From: Galeopsis tetrahit
Taxonomy: Eukaryota > Streptophyta > Magnoliopsida > Lamiales > Lamiaceae
NCBI GenBank assembly: GCA_963675135.1
Contig: OY776132.1
Span: forward strand, 9,672,001-9,736,000
DNA: 64,000 bases
Direction: 5' to 3'
The translations under genes were made by a program, and so were the position numbers. Shown one piece after another: positions 49,844 through 63,641 of the stretch. Numbering within the stretch: the first letter of the stretch is position 1; the number at the start of each line of letters is the position of its first letter. A model generated the notes under the pieces. That model searched no databases. It had not been told where the DNA came from and worked only from the letters and a program-made list of their open reading frames with translations.

Positions 49844-50386
49844 GTTGCTCTTTTCTATGAAGATGGCCGCCCTGTTGGTGGTAAGGGTGTCGTTAGGAAA
49901 GTTCTTGACGACGTTTGGGATACCTACGAAAATGAATTGGGAGGCAAGGAATTCGCTTATGATGGGGATAAAAGTTTATTCACTGTTGGTTCTCTTCGGC
50001 GTAATAAACTCGACTTTACAGCTGCGCTTGAGGATGTTACGTCTAGTAGGTGTGTATGGTATCTGCTATTTCAGTTTGCTGCTTTTGTATTATTGTGTCT
50101 ATCTCTTTACAATAGTGGTTTGTTTTGCGATTTCAGAAACAATGGGAATACGAGCCCAGGAAATGCGAGCCCTAATGAAAATGATAGGAAACGGTTAAGA
50201 TGCCAGGAAACCTTCAAAGTGGAGATAAGCTTTGCTACTAAGATTCCTATGCAGGCCATTGCAAATGCTTTACGGGGCCAGGAAATTGAAAATTCTATTG
50301 AAGCACTACGGGTTTTGAAAACAGGACCAAAATTGAAAACAAAGGACTATAATTTGATTCAGACAATTGAAGAAATACATGACTAA
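49844..50386 (+). pseudogene. AGO4-type N-domain fragment, copy 27 (GVV variant, recombinant upstream)
   Basis: It has KGVVRK but the ordinary TTCATTTTTCTTG intron form, unlike the other GVV copies. This points to a recombination or conversion end between the two sites. The tail reads EEIHD. Confidence 0.87.
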
Positions 50387-51314
50387 CGAACAGATCCTCA
50401 CCCTACACTTGCCGGATTCAAAGATGATATCTAAACTTGTTTTGCATTTTACTCCCTGAATTAAGTATGTATTTTTACTTCAGTACTTGTTTATTTCAAT
50501 TTGCATTTGCACAATTATTAACTTATACCGCTTTGCTTGGCTAAAAAAAATAATCTGGAGAGTTCTCAAACCTAAAATACATTAGGAAAAAAAAACTATG
50601 CGACTCGTGCGAATAAGGCGCAATGTCATTACTCAGACAACTTATATTGCAATGGATTAATTGTTACAATATATAGTCAATGAATCAGCACGATGCCCAT
50701 TTTAAAACGATTTAACATGAACAAAGTCTTTTAAACATAAAATTAACGATTTAACATGATTTTTGGGATTAAATTATACATTTAACTTTTTCGGAAATAT
50801 TTCAAATAAGATAGAAAAATTATGGAACTAAATTGACTTCTATCTCTTTTTTTAATCACCCGTGAGTTTATTACTTTGTAGACTAACAAAGAAAATTTGC
50901 TGAAAAATCTAACTGGTGGTGTTAGATTTTGTGACTCATGCGCGGAAATTTAATTTGGAGGAAAATCTGATCATTTCAAATCTTGAAAATTATGTATTTA
51001 AACTTAAACGTGTTAGGAAAAAAAATCAACTAACTATGTGTATCGTGCGAATAAAGAGCAGTGACATTTTTTACATAATGTATAATTCAATTTCTTGTAA
51101 TATGAAGTTATCTAAACTTAAATATATTATATAAAATCAAGAAGCTATGTGACTCGTGCGAATAAGGCGCAATGTCATTACACGCACAATGAATAATTTC
51201 TAATAATATGAAAGTTGTTATAATAAATAGATTACTATCTATTATTTAACTCAATGTATTTCCTTGACAACGTACAATGATTCACTTTAACTTAAACTTC
51301 ATTTTTCTTGAAAG

Positions 51315-51857
51315 GTTGCTCTTTTCTATGAAGATGGCCGCCCTGTTGGTGGTAAGGGTGTCGGTAGGAAAGTTCTTGACGACGTTTGGGATACCTACGA
51401 AAATGAATTGGGAGGCAAGGAATTCGCTTATGATGGGGATAAAAGTTTATTCACTGTTGGTTCTCTTCGGCGTAATAAACTCGACTTTACAGCTGCGCTT
51501 GAGGATGTTACGTCTAGTAGGTGTGTATGGTATCTGCTATTTCAGTTTGCTGCTTTTGTATTATTGTGTCTATCTCTTTACAATAGTGGTTTGTTTTGCG
51601 ATTTCAGAAACAATGGGAATACGAGCCCAGGAAATGCGAGCCCTAATGAAAATGATAGGAAACGGTTAAGATGCCAGGAAACCTTCAAAGTGGAGATAAG
51701 CTTTGCTACTAAGATTCCTATGCAGGCCATTGCAAATGCTTTACGGGGCCAGGAAATTGAAAATTCTATTGAAGCACTACGGGTTTTGAAAACAGGACCA
51801 AAATTGAAAACAAAGGACTATAATTTGATTCAGACAATTGAAGAAATACGTGACTAA
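51315..51857 (+). pseudogene. AGO4-type N-domain fragment, copy 28
   Basis: Standard core copy. The spacer after it has GCTGACAAATC and GGCGGTGTTAG, small private or rare changes. Confidence 0.87.
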
Positions 51858-52786
51858 CGAACAGATCCTCACCCTACACTTGCCGGATTCAAAGATGATA
51901 TCTAAACTTGTTTTGCATTTTACTCCCTGAATTAAGTATGTATTTTTACTTCAGTACTTGTTTATTTCAATTTGCATTTGCACAATTATTAACTTATACC
52001 GCTTTGCTTGGCTAAAAAAAATAATCTGGAGAGTTCTCAAACCTAAAATACATTAGGAAAAAAAAAACTATGCGACTCGTGCGAATAAGGCGCAATGTCA
52101 TTACTCAGACAACTTATATTGCAATGGATTAATTGTTACAATATATAGTCAATGAATCAGCACGATGCCCATTTTAAAACGATTTAACATGAACAAAGTC
52201 TTTTAAACATAAAATTAACGATTTAACATGATTTTTGGGATTAAATTATACATTTAACTTTTTCGGAAATATTTCAAATAAGATAGAAAAATTATGGGAC
52301 TAAATTGACTTCTATCTCTTTTTTTAATCACCCGTGAGTTTATTACTTCGTAGACTAACAAAGAAAATTTGCTGACAAATCTAACTGGCGGTGTTAGATT
52401 TTGTGACTCATGCGCGGAAATTTAATTTGGAGGAAAATCTGATCATTTCAAATCTTGAAAATTATGTATTTAAACTTAAACGTGTTAGGAAAAAAAATCA
52501 ACTAACTATGTGTATCGTGCGAATAAAGAGCAGTGACATTTTTTACATAATGTATAATTCAATTTCTTGTAATATGAAGTTATCTAAACTTAAATATATT
52601 ATATAAAATCAAGAAGCTATGTGACTCGTGCGAATAAGGCGCAATGTCATTACACGCACAATGAATAATTTCTAATAATATGAAAGTTGTTATAATAAAT
52701 AGATTACTATCTATTATTTAAATCAATGTATTTCCTTGACAACGTACAATGATTCACTTTAACTTAAACTTCATTTTTCTTGAAAG

Positions 52787-53329
52787 GTTGCTCTTTTCTA
52801 TGAAGATGGCCGCCCTGTTGGTGGTAAGGGTGTCGGTAGGAAAGTTCTTGACGACGTTTGGGATACCTACGAAAATGAATTGGGAGGCAAGGAATTCGCT
52901 TATGATGGGGATAAAAGTTTATTCACTGTTGGTTCTCTTCGGCGTAATAAACTCGACTTTACAGCTGCGCTTGAGGATGTTACGTCTAGTAGGTGTGTAT
53001 GGTATCTGCTATTTCAGTTTGCTGCTTTTGTATTATTGTGTCTATCTCTTTACAATAGTGGTTTGTTTTGCGATTTCAGAAACAATGGGAATACGAGCCC
53101 AGGAAATGCGAGCCCTAATGAAAATGATAGGAAACGGTTAAGATGCCAGGAAACCTTCAAAGTGGAGATAAGCTTTGCTACTAAGATTCCTATGCAGGCC
53201 ATTGCAAATGCTTTACGGGGCCAGGAAATTGAAAATTCTATTGAAGCACTACGGGTTTTGAAAACAGGACCAAAATTGAAAACAAAGGACTATAATTTGA
53301 TTCAGACAATTGAAGAAATACGTGACTAA
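52787..53329 (+). pseudogene. AGO4-type N-domain fragment, copy 29
   Basis: Standard core copy with the TATTTAAATCAATG spacer form before it and CCCATTTCAAAAC after it. Confidence 0.87.
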
Positions 53330-54260
53330 CGAACAGATCCTCACCCTACACTTGCCGGATTCAAAGATGATATCTAAACTTGTTTTGCATTTTACTCCCT
53401 GAATTAAGTATGTATTTTTACTTCAGTACTTGTTTATTTCAATTTGCATTTGCACAATTATTAACTTATACCGCTTTGCTTGGCTAAAAAAAATAATCTG
53501 GAGAGTTCTCAAACCTAAAATACATTAGGAAAAAAAAAAAACTATGCGACTCGTGCGAATAAGGCGCAATGTCATTACTCAGACAACTTATATTGCAATG
53601 GATTAATTGTTACAATATATAGTCAATGAATCAGCACGATGCCCATTTCAAAACGATTTAACATGAACAAAGTCTTTTAAACATAAAATTAACGATTTAA
53701 CATGATTTTTGGGATTAAATTATACATTTAACTTTTTCGGAAATATTTCAAATAAGATAGAAAAATTATGGGACTAAATTGACTTCTATCTCTTTTTTTA
53801 ATCACCCGTGAGTTTATTACTTCGTAGACTAACAAAGAAAATTTGCTGAAAAATCTAACTGGTGGTGTTAGATTTTGTGACTCATGCGCGGAAATTTAAT
53901 TTGGAGGAAAATCTGATCATTTCAAATCTTGAAAATTATGTATTTAAACTTAAACGTGTTAGGAAAAAAAATCAACTAACTATGTGTATCGTGCGAATAA
54001 AGAGCAGTGACATTTTTTACATAATGTATAATTCAATTTCTTGTAATATGAAGTTATCTAAACTTAAATATATTATATAAAATCAAGAAGCTATGTGACT
54101 CGTGCGAATAAGGCGCAATGTCATTACACGCACAATGAATAATTTCTAATAATATGAAAGTTGTTATAATAAATAGATTACTATCTATTATTTAAATCAA
54201 TGTATTTCCTTGACAACGTACAATGATTCACTTTAACTTAAACTTCATTTTTCTTGAAAG

Positions 54261-54803
54261 GTTGCTCTTTTCTATGAAGATGGCCGCCCTGTTGGTGGTA
54301 AGGGTGTCGGTAGGAAAGTTCTTGACGACGTTTGGGATACCTACGAAAATGAATTGGGAGGCAAGGAATTCGCTTATGATGGGGATAAAAGTTTATTCAC
54401 TGTTGGTTCTCTTCGGCGTAATAAACTCGACTTTACAGCTGCGCTTGAGGATGTTACGTCTAGTAGGTGTGTATGGTATCTGCTATTTCAGTTTGCTGCT
54501 TTTGTATTATTGTGTCTATCTCTTTACAATAGTGGTTTGTTTTGCGATTTCAGAAACAATGGGAATACGAGCCCAGGAAATGCGAGCCCTAATGAAAATG
54601 ATAGGAAACGGTTAAGATGCCAGGAAACCTTCAAAGTGGAGATAAGCTTTGCTACTAAGATTCCTATGCAGGCCATTGCAAATGCTTTACGGGGCCAGGA
54701 AATTGAAAATTCTATTGAAGCACTACGGGTTTTGAAAACAGGACCAAAATTGAAAACAAAGGACTATAATTTGATTCAGACAATTGAAGAAATACGTGAC
54801 TAA
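54261..54803 (+). pseudogene. AGO4-type N-domain fragment, copy 30
   Basis: Standard core copy with TATTTAAATCAATG before it. The spacer after it has GCTGACAAATC, as after copy 28. Confidence 0.87.
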
Positions 54804-55732
54804 CGAACAGATCCTCACCCTACACTTGCCGGATTCAAAGATGATATCTAAACTTGTTTTGCATTTTACTCCCTGAATTAAGTATGTATTTTTACTTCAG
54901 TACTTGTTTATTTCAATTTGCATTTGCACAATTATTAACTTATACCGCTTTGCTTGGCTAAAAAAAATAATCTGGAGAGTTCTCAAACCTAAAATACATT
55001 AGGAAAAAAAAAACTATGCGACTCGTGCGAATAAGGCGCAATGTCATTACTCAGACAACTTATATTGCAATGGATTAATTGTTACAATATATAGTCAATG
55101 AATCAGCACGATGCCCATTTTAAAACGATTTAACATGAACAAAGTCTTTTAAACATAAAATTAACGATTTAACATGATTTTTGGGATTAAATTATACATT
55201 TAACTTTTTCGGAAATATTTCAAATAAGATAGAAAAATTATGGGACTAAATTGACTTCTATCTCTTTTTTTAATCACCCGTGAGTTTATTACTTCGTAGA
55301 CTAACAAAGAAAATTTGCTGACAAATCTAACTGGTGGTGTTAGATTTTGTGACTCATGCGCGGAAATTTAATTTGGAGGAAAATCTGATCATTTCAAATC
55401 TTGAAAATTATGTATTTAAACTTAAACGTGTTAGGAAAAAAAATCAACTAACTATGTGTATCGTGCGAATAAAGAGCAGTGACATTTTTTACATAATGTA
55501 TAATTCAATTTCTTGTAATATGAAGTTATCTAAACTTAAATATATTATATAAAATCAAGAAGCTATGTGACTCGTGCGAATAAGGCGCAATGTCATTACA
55601 CGCACAATGAATAATTTCTAATAATATGAAAGTTGTTATAATAAATAGATTACTATCTATTATTTAAATCAATGTATTTCCTTGACAACGTACAATGATT
55701 CACTTTAACTTAAACTTCATTTTTCTTGAAAG

Positions 55733-56275
55733 GTTGCTCTTTTCTATGAAGATGGCCGCCCTGTTGGTGGTAAGGGTGTCGGTAGGAAAGTTCTTGACGA
55801 CGTTTGGGATACCTACGAAAATGAATTGGGAGGCAAGGAATTCGCTTATGATGGGGATAAAAGTTTATTCACTGTTGGTTCTCTTCGGCGTAATAAACTC
55901 GACTTTACAGCTGCGCTTGAGGATGTTACGTCTAGTAGGTGTGTATGGTATCTGCTATTTCAGTTTGCTGCTTTTGTATTATTGTGTCTATCTCTTTACA
56001 ATAGTGGTTTGTTTTGCGATTTCAGAAACAATGGGAATACGAGCCCAGGAAATGCGAGCCCTAATGAAAATGATAGGAAACGGTTAAGATGCCAGGAAAC
56101 CTTCAAAGTGGAGATAAGCTTTGCTACTAAGATTCCTATGCAGGCCATTGCAAATGCTTTACGGGGCCAGGAAATTGAAAATTCTATTGAAGCACTACGG
56201 GTTTTGAAAACAGGACCAAAATTGAAAACAAAGGACTATAATTTGATTCAGACAATTGAAGAAATACGTGACTAA
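55733..56275 (+). pseudogene. AGO4-type N-domain fragment, copy 31
   Basis: Standard core copy with TATTTAAATCAATG before it and CCCATTTCAAAAC after it. Confidence 0.87.
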
Positions 56276-57204
56276 CGAACAGATCCTCACCCTACACTTG
56301 CCGGATTCAAAGATGATATCTAAACTTGTTTTGCATTTTACTCCCTGAATTAAGTATGTATTTTTACTTCAGTACTTGTTTATTTCAATTTGCATTTGCA
56401 CAATTATTAACTTATACCGCTTTGCTTGGCTAAAAAAAATAATCTGGAGAGTTCTCAAACCTAAAATACATTAGGAAAAAAAAAACTATGCGACTCGTGC
56501 GAATAAGGCGCAATGTCATTACTCAGACAACTTATATTGCAATGGATTAATTGTTACAATATATAGTCAATGAATCAGCACGATGCCCATTTCAAAACGA
56601 TTTAACATGAACAAAGTCTTTTAAACATAAAATTAACGATTTAACATGATTTTTGGGATTAAATTATACATTTAACTTTTTCGGAAATATTTCAAATAAG
56701 ATAGAAAAATTATGGGACTAAATTGACTTCTATCTCTTTTTTTAATCACCCGTGAGTTTATTACTTCGTAGACTAACAAAGAAAATTTGCTGAAAAATCT
56801 AACTGGTGGTGTTAGATTTTGTGACTCATGCGCGGAAATTTAATTTGGAGGAAAATCTGATCATTTCAAATCTTGAAAATTATGTATTTAAACTTAAACG
56901 TGTTAGGAAAAAAAATCAACTAACTATGTGTATCGTGCGAATAAAGAGCAGTGACATTTTTTACATAATGTATAATTCAATTTCTTGTAATATGAAGTTA
57001 TCTAAACTTAAATATATTATATAAAATCAAGAAGCTATGTGACTCGTGCGAATAAGGCGCAATGTCATTACACGCACAATGAATAATTTCTAATAATATG
57101 AAAGTTGTTATAATAAATAGATTACTATCTATTATTTAACTCAATGTATTTCCTTGACAACGTACAATGATTCACTTTAACTTAAACTTCATTTGTCTTG
57201 AAAG

Positions 57205-57747
57205 GTTGCTCTTTTCTATGAAGATGGCCGCCCTGTTGGTGGTAAGGGTGTCGTTAGGAAAGTTCTTGACGACGTTTGGGATACCTACGAAAATGAATTG
57301 GGAGGCAAGGAATTCGCTTATGATGGGGATAAAAGTTTATTCACTGTTGGTTCTCTTCGGCGTAATAAACTCGACTTTACAGCTGCGCTTGAGGATGTTA
57401 CGTCTAGTAGGTGTGTATGGTATCTGCTATTTCAGTTTGCTGCTTTTGTATTATTGTGTCTATCTCTTTACAATAGTGGTTTGTTTTGCGATTTCAGAAA
57501 CAATGGGAATACGAGCCCAGGAAATGCGAGCCCTAATGAAAATGATAGGAAACGGTTAAGATGCCAGGAAACCTTCAAAGTGGAGATAAGCTTTGCTACT
57601 AAGATTCCTATGCAGGCCATTGCAAATGCTTTACGGGGCCAGGAAATTGAAAATTCTATTGAAGCACTACGGGTTTTGAAAACAGGACCAAAATTGAAAA
57701 CAAAGGACTATAATTTGATTCAGACAATTGAAGAAATACGTGACTAA
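57205..57747 (+). pseudogene. AGO4-type N-domain fragment, copy 32 (GVV variant)
   Basis: It carries KGVVRK with the linked TTCATTTGTCTTG. It is followed by a private CTTGCCAGATTC. Confidence 0.87.
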
Positions 57748-58678
57748 CGAACAGATCCTCACCCTACACTTGCCAGATTCAAAGATGATATCTAAACTTG
57801 TTTTGCATTTTACTCCCTGAATTAAGTATGTATTTTTACTTCAGTACTTGTTTATTTCAATTTGCATTTGCACAATTATTAACTTATACCGCTTTGCTTG
57901 GCTAAAAAAAATAATCTGGAGAGTTCTCAAACCTAAAATACATTAGGAAAAAAAAAAAACTATGCGACTCGTGCGAATAAGGCGCAATGTCATTACTCAG
58001 ACAACTTATATTGCAATGGATTAATTGTTACAATATATAGTCAATGAATCAGCACGATGCCCATTTCAAAACGATTTAACATGAACAAGGTCTTTTAAAC
58101 ATAAAATTAACGATTTAACATGATTTTTGGGATTAAATTATACATTTAACTTTTTCGGAAATATTTCAAATAAGATAGAAAAATTATGGGACTAAATTGA
58201 CTTCTATCTCTTTTTTTAATCACCCGTGAGTTTATTACTTCGTAGACTAACAAAGAAAATTTGCTGAAAAATCTAACTGGTGGTGTTAGATTTTGTGACT
58301 CATGCGCGGAAATTTAATTTGGAGGAAAATCTGATCATTTCAAATCTTGAAAATTATGTATTTAAACTTAAACGTGTTAGGAAAAAAAATCAACTAACTA
58401 TGTGTATCGTGCGAATAAAGAGCAGTGACATTTTTTACATAATGTATAATTCAATTTCTTGTAATATGAAGTTATCTAAACTTAAATATATTATATAAAA
58501 TCAAGAAGCTATGTGACTCGTGCGAATAAGGCGCAATGTCATTACACGCACAATGAATAATTTCTAATAATATGAAAGTTGTTATAATAAATAGATTACT
58601 ATCTATTATTTAAATCAATGTATTTCCTTGACAACGTACAATGATTCACTTTAACTTAAACTTCATTTTTCTTGAAAG

Positions 58679-59221
58679 GTTGCTCTTTTCTATGAAGATG
58701 GCCGCCCTGTTGGTGGTAAGGGTGTCGGTAGGAAAGTTCTTGACGACGTTTGGGATACCTACGAAAATGAATTGGGAGGCAAGGAATTCGCTTATGATGG
58801 GGATAAAAGTTTATTCACTGTTGGTTCTCTTCGGCGTAATAAACTCGACTTTACAGCTGCGCTTGAGGATGTTACGTCTAGTAGGTGTGTATGGTATCTG
58901 CTATTTCAGTTTGCTGCTTTTGTATTATTGTGTCTATCTCTTTACAATAGTGGTTTGTTTTGCGATTTCAGAAACAATGGGAATACGAGCCCAGGAAATG
59001 CGAGCCCTAATGAAAATGATAGGAAACGGTTAAGATGCCAGGAAACCTTCAAAGTGGAGATAAGCTTTGCTACTAAGATTCCTATGCAGGCCATTGCAAA
59101 TGCTTTACGGGGCCAGGAAATTGAAAATTCTATTGAAGCACTACGTGTTTTGAAAACAGGACCAAAATTGAAAACAAAGGACTATAATTTGATTCAGACA
59201 ATTGAAGAAATACGTGACTAA
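58679..59221 (+). pseudogene. AGO4-type N-domain fragment, copy 33
   Basis: Core copy with one silent change (CTACGTGTTTTG). It is followed by CCTAAACTTGCC, shared with copy 34. Confidence 0.87.
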
Positions 59222-60151
59222 CGAACAGATCCTCACCCTAAACTTGCCGGATTCAAAGATGATATCTAAACTTGTTTTGCATTTTACTCCCTGAATTAAG
59301 TATGTATTTTTACTTCAGTACTTGTTTATTTCAATTTGCATTTGCACAATTATTAACTTATACCGCTTTGCTTGGCTAAAAAAAATAATCTGGAGAGTTC
59401 TCAAACCTAAAATACATTAGGAAAAAAAAAAACTATGCGACTCGTGCGAATAAGGCGCAATGTCATTACTCAGACAACTTATATTGCAATGGATTAATTG
59501 TTACAATATATAGTCAATGAATCAGCACGATGCCCATTTCAAAACGATTTAACATGAACAAAGTCTTTTAAACATAAAATTAACGATTTAACATGATTTT
59601 TGGGATTAAATTATACATTTAACTTTTTCGGAAATATTTCAAATAAGATAGAAAAATTATGGGACTAAATTGACTTCTATCTCTTTTTTTAATCACCCGT
59701 GAGTTTATTACTTTGTAGACTAACAAAGAAAATTTGCTGAAAAATCTAACTGGTGGTGTTAGATTTTGTGACTCATGCGCGGAAATTTAATTTGGAGGAA
59801 AATCTGATCATTTCAAATCTTGAAAATTATGTATTTAAACTTAAACGTGTTAGGAAAAAAAATCAACTAACTATGTGTATCGTGCGAATAAAGAGCAGTG
59901 ACATTTTTTACATAATGTATAATTCAATTTCTTGTAATATGAAGTTATCTAAACTTAAATATATTATATAAAATCAAGAAGCTATGTGACTCGTGCGAAT
60001 AAGGCGCAATGTCATTACACGCACAATGAATAATTTCTAATAATATGAAAGTTGTTATAATAAATAGATTACTATCTATTATTTAACTCAATGTATTTCC
60101 TTGACAACGTACAATGATTCACTTTAACTTAAACTTCATTTTTCTTGAAAG

Positions 60152-60694
60152 GTTGCTCTTTTCTATGAAGATGGCCGCCCTGTTGGTGGTAAGGGTGTCG
60201 GTAGGAAAGTTCTTGACGACGTTTGGGATACCTACGAAAATGAATTGGGAGGCAAGGAATTCGCTTATGATGGGGATAAAAGTTTATTCACTGTTGGTTC
60301 TCTTCGGCGTAATAAACTCGACTTTACAGCTGCGCTTGAGGATGTTACGTCTAGTAGGTGTGTATGGTATCTGCTATTTCAGTTTGCTGCTTTTGTATTA
60401 TTGTGTCTATCTCTTTACAATAGTGGTTTGTTTTGCGATTTCAGAAACAATGGGAATACGAGCCCAGGAAATGCGAGCCCTAATGAAAATGATAGGAAAC
60501 GGTTAAGATGCCAGGAAACCTTCAAAGTGGAGATAAGCTTTGCTACTAAGATTCCTATGCAGGCCATTGCAAATGCTTTACGGGGCCAGGAAATTGAAAA
60601 TTCTATTGAAGCACTACGGGTTTTGAAAACAGGACCAAAATTGAAAACAAAGGACTATAATTTGATTCAGACAATTGAAGAAATACGTGACTAA
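60152..60694 (+). pseudogene. AGO4-type N-domain fragment, copy 34
   Basis: Standard core copy, followed by CCTAAACTTGCC as in copy 33. Confidence 0.87.
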
Positions 60695-61625
60695 CGAACA
60701 GATCCTCACCCTAAACTTGCCGGATTCAAAGATGATATCTAAACTTGTTTTGCATTTTACTCCCTGAATTAAGTATGTATTTTTACTTCAGTACTTGTTT
60801 ATTTCAATTTGCATTTGCACAATTATTAACTTATACCGCTTTGCTTGGCTAAAAAAAATAATCTGGAGAGTTCTCAAACCTAAAATACATTAGGAAAAAA
60901 AAAAAACTATGCGACTCGTGCGAATAAGGCGCAATGTCATTACTCAGACAACTTATATTGCAATGGATTAATTGTTACAATATATAGTCAATGAATCAGC
61001 ACGATGCCCATTTCAAAACAATTTAACATGAACAAAGTCTTTTAAACATAAAATTAACGATTTAACATGATTTTTGGGATTAAATTATACATTTAACTTT
61101 TTCGGAAATATTTCAAATAAGATAGAAAAATTATGGGACTAAATTGACTTCTATCTCTTTTTTTAATCACCCGTGAGTTTATTACTTTGTAGACTAACAA
61201 AGAAAATTTGCTGAAAAATCTAACTGGTGGTGTTAGATTTTGTGACTCATGCGCGGAAATTTAATTTGGAGGAAAATCTGATCATTTCAAATCTTGAAAA
61301 TTATGTATTTAAACTTAAACGTGTTAGGAAAAAAAATCAACTAACTATGTGTATCGTGCGAATAAAGAGCAGTGACATTTTTTACATAATGTATAATTCA
61401 ATTTCTTGTAATATGAAGTTATCTAAACTTAAATATATTATATAAAATCAAGAAGCTATGTGACTCGTGCGAATAAGGCGCAATGTCATTACACGCACAA
61501 TGAATAATTTCTAATAATATGAAAGTTGTTATAATAAATAGATTACTATCTATTATTTAACTCAATGTATTTCCTTGACAACGTACAATGATTCACTTTA
61601 ACTTAAACTTCATTTGTCTTGAAAG

Positions 61626-62168
61626 GTTGCTCTTTTCTATGAAGATAGCCGCCCTGTTGGTGGTAAGGGTGTCGTTAGGAAAGTTCTTGACGACGTTTGG
61701 GATACCTACGAAAATGAATTGGGAGGCAAGGAATTCGCTTATGATGGGGATAAAAGTTTATTCACTGTTGGTTCTCTTCGGCGTAATAAACTCGACTTTA
61801 CAGCTGCGCTTGAGGATGTTACGTCTAGTAGGTGTGTATGGTATCTGCTATTTCAGTTTGCTGCTTTTGTATTACTGTGTCTATCTCTTTACAATAGTGG
61901 TTTGTTTTGCGATTTCAGAAACAATGGGAATACGAGCCCAGGAAATGCGAGCCCTAATGAAAATGATAGGAAACGGTTAAGATGCCAGGAAACCTTTTTA
62001 GTGGAGATAAGCTTTGCTACTAAGATTCCTATGCAGGCCATTGCAAATGCTTTACGGGGCCAGGAAATTGAAAATTCTATTGAAGCACTACGGGTTTTGA
62101 AAACAGGACCAAAATTGAAAACTAAGGACTATAATTTGATTCAGACAATTGAAGAAATACGTGACTAA
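61626..62168 (+). pseudogene. AGO4-type N-domain fragment, copy 35 (GVV variant, most changed core copy)
   Basis: It carries KGVVRK plus two further changes: YEDG to YEDS (GATAGCCGC) and ETFKVEI to ETFLVEI. One intron base differs (GTATTACTG). The silent AAAACTAAGG in the tail is shared with copy 36. Confidence 0.87.
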
Positions 62169-63098
62169 CGAACAGATCCTCACCCTACACTTGCCGGATT
62201 CAAAGATGATATCTAAACTTGTTTTGCATTTTACTCCCTGAATTAAGTATGTATTTTTACTTCAGTACTTGTTTATTTCAATTTGCATTTGCACAATTAT
62301 TAACTTATACCGCTTTGCTTGGCTAAAAAAAATAATCTGGAGAGTTCTCAAACCTAAAATACATTAGGAAAAAAAAAAACTATGCGACTCGTGCGAATAA
62401 GGCGCAATGTCATTACTCAGACAACTTATATTGCAATGGATTAATTGTTACAATATATAGTCAATGAATCAGCACGATGCCCATTTCAAAACGATTTAAC
62501 ATGAACAAAGTCTTTTAAACATAAAATTAACGATTTAACATGATTTTTGGGATTAAATTATACATTTAACTTTTTCGGAAATATTTCAAATAAGATAGAA
62601 AAATTATGGGACTAAATTGACTTCTATCTCTTTTTTTAATCACCCGTGAGTTTATTACTTCGTAGACTAACAAAGAAAATTTGCTGAAAAATCTAACTGG
62701 TGGTGTTAGATTTTGTGACTCATGCGCGGAAATTTAATTTGGAGGAAAATCTGATCATTTCAAATCTTGAAAATTATGTATTTAAACTTAAACGTGTTAG
62801 GAAAAAAAATCAACTAACTATGTGTATCGTGCGAATAAAGAGCAGTGACATTTTTTACATAATGTATAATTCAATTTCTTGTAATATGAAGTTATCTAAA
62901 CTTAAATATATTATATAAAATCAAGAAGCTATGTGACTCGTGCGAATAAGGCGCAATGTCATTACACGCACAATGAATAATTTCTAATAATATGAAAGTT
63001 GTTATAATAAATAGATTACTATCTATTATTTAACTCAATGTATTTCCTTGACAACGTACAATGATTCACTTTAACTTAAACTTCATTTGTCTTGAAAG

Positions 63099-63641
63099 GT
63101 TGCTCTTTTCTATGAAGATGGCCGCCCTGTTGGTGGTAAGGGTGTCGTTAGGAAAGTTCTTGACGACGTTTGGGATACCTACGAAAATGAATTGGGAGGC
63201 AAGGAATTCGCTTATGATGGGGATAAAAGTTTATTCACTGTTGGTTCTCTTCGGCGTAATAAACTCGACTTTACAGCTGCGCTTGAGGATGTTACGTCTA
63301 GTAGGTGTGTATGGTATCTGCTATTTCAGTTTGCTGCTTTTGTATTATTGTGTCTATCTCTTTACAATAGTGGTTTGTTTTGCGATTTCAGAAACAATGG
63401 GAATACGAGCCCAGGAAATGCGAGCCCTAATGAAAATGATAGGAAACGGTTAAGATGCCAGGAAACCTTCAAAGTGGAGATAAGCTTTGCTACTAAGATT
63501 CCTATGCAGGCCATTGCAAATGCTTTACGGGGCCAGGAAATTGAAAATTCTATTGAAGCACTACGGGTTTTGAAAACAGGACCAAAATTGAAAACTAAGG
63601 ACTATAATTTGATTCAGACAATTGAAGAAATACGTGACTAA
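63099..63641 (+). pseudogene. AGO4-type N-domain fragment, copy 36 (GVV variant, last in window)
   Basis: It carries KGVVRK, TTCATTTGTCTTG and the AAAACTAAGG tail. It is followed by CACTTTCCGG. Its spacer is cut by the window end, so further copies are expected beyond 64000. Confidence 0.87.
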
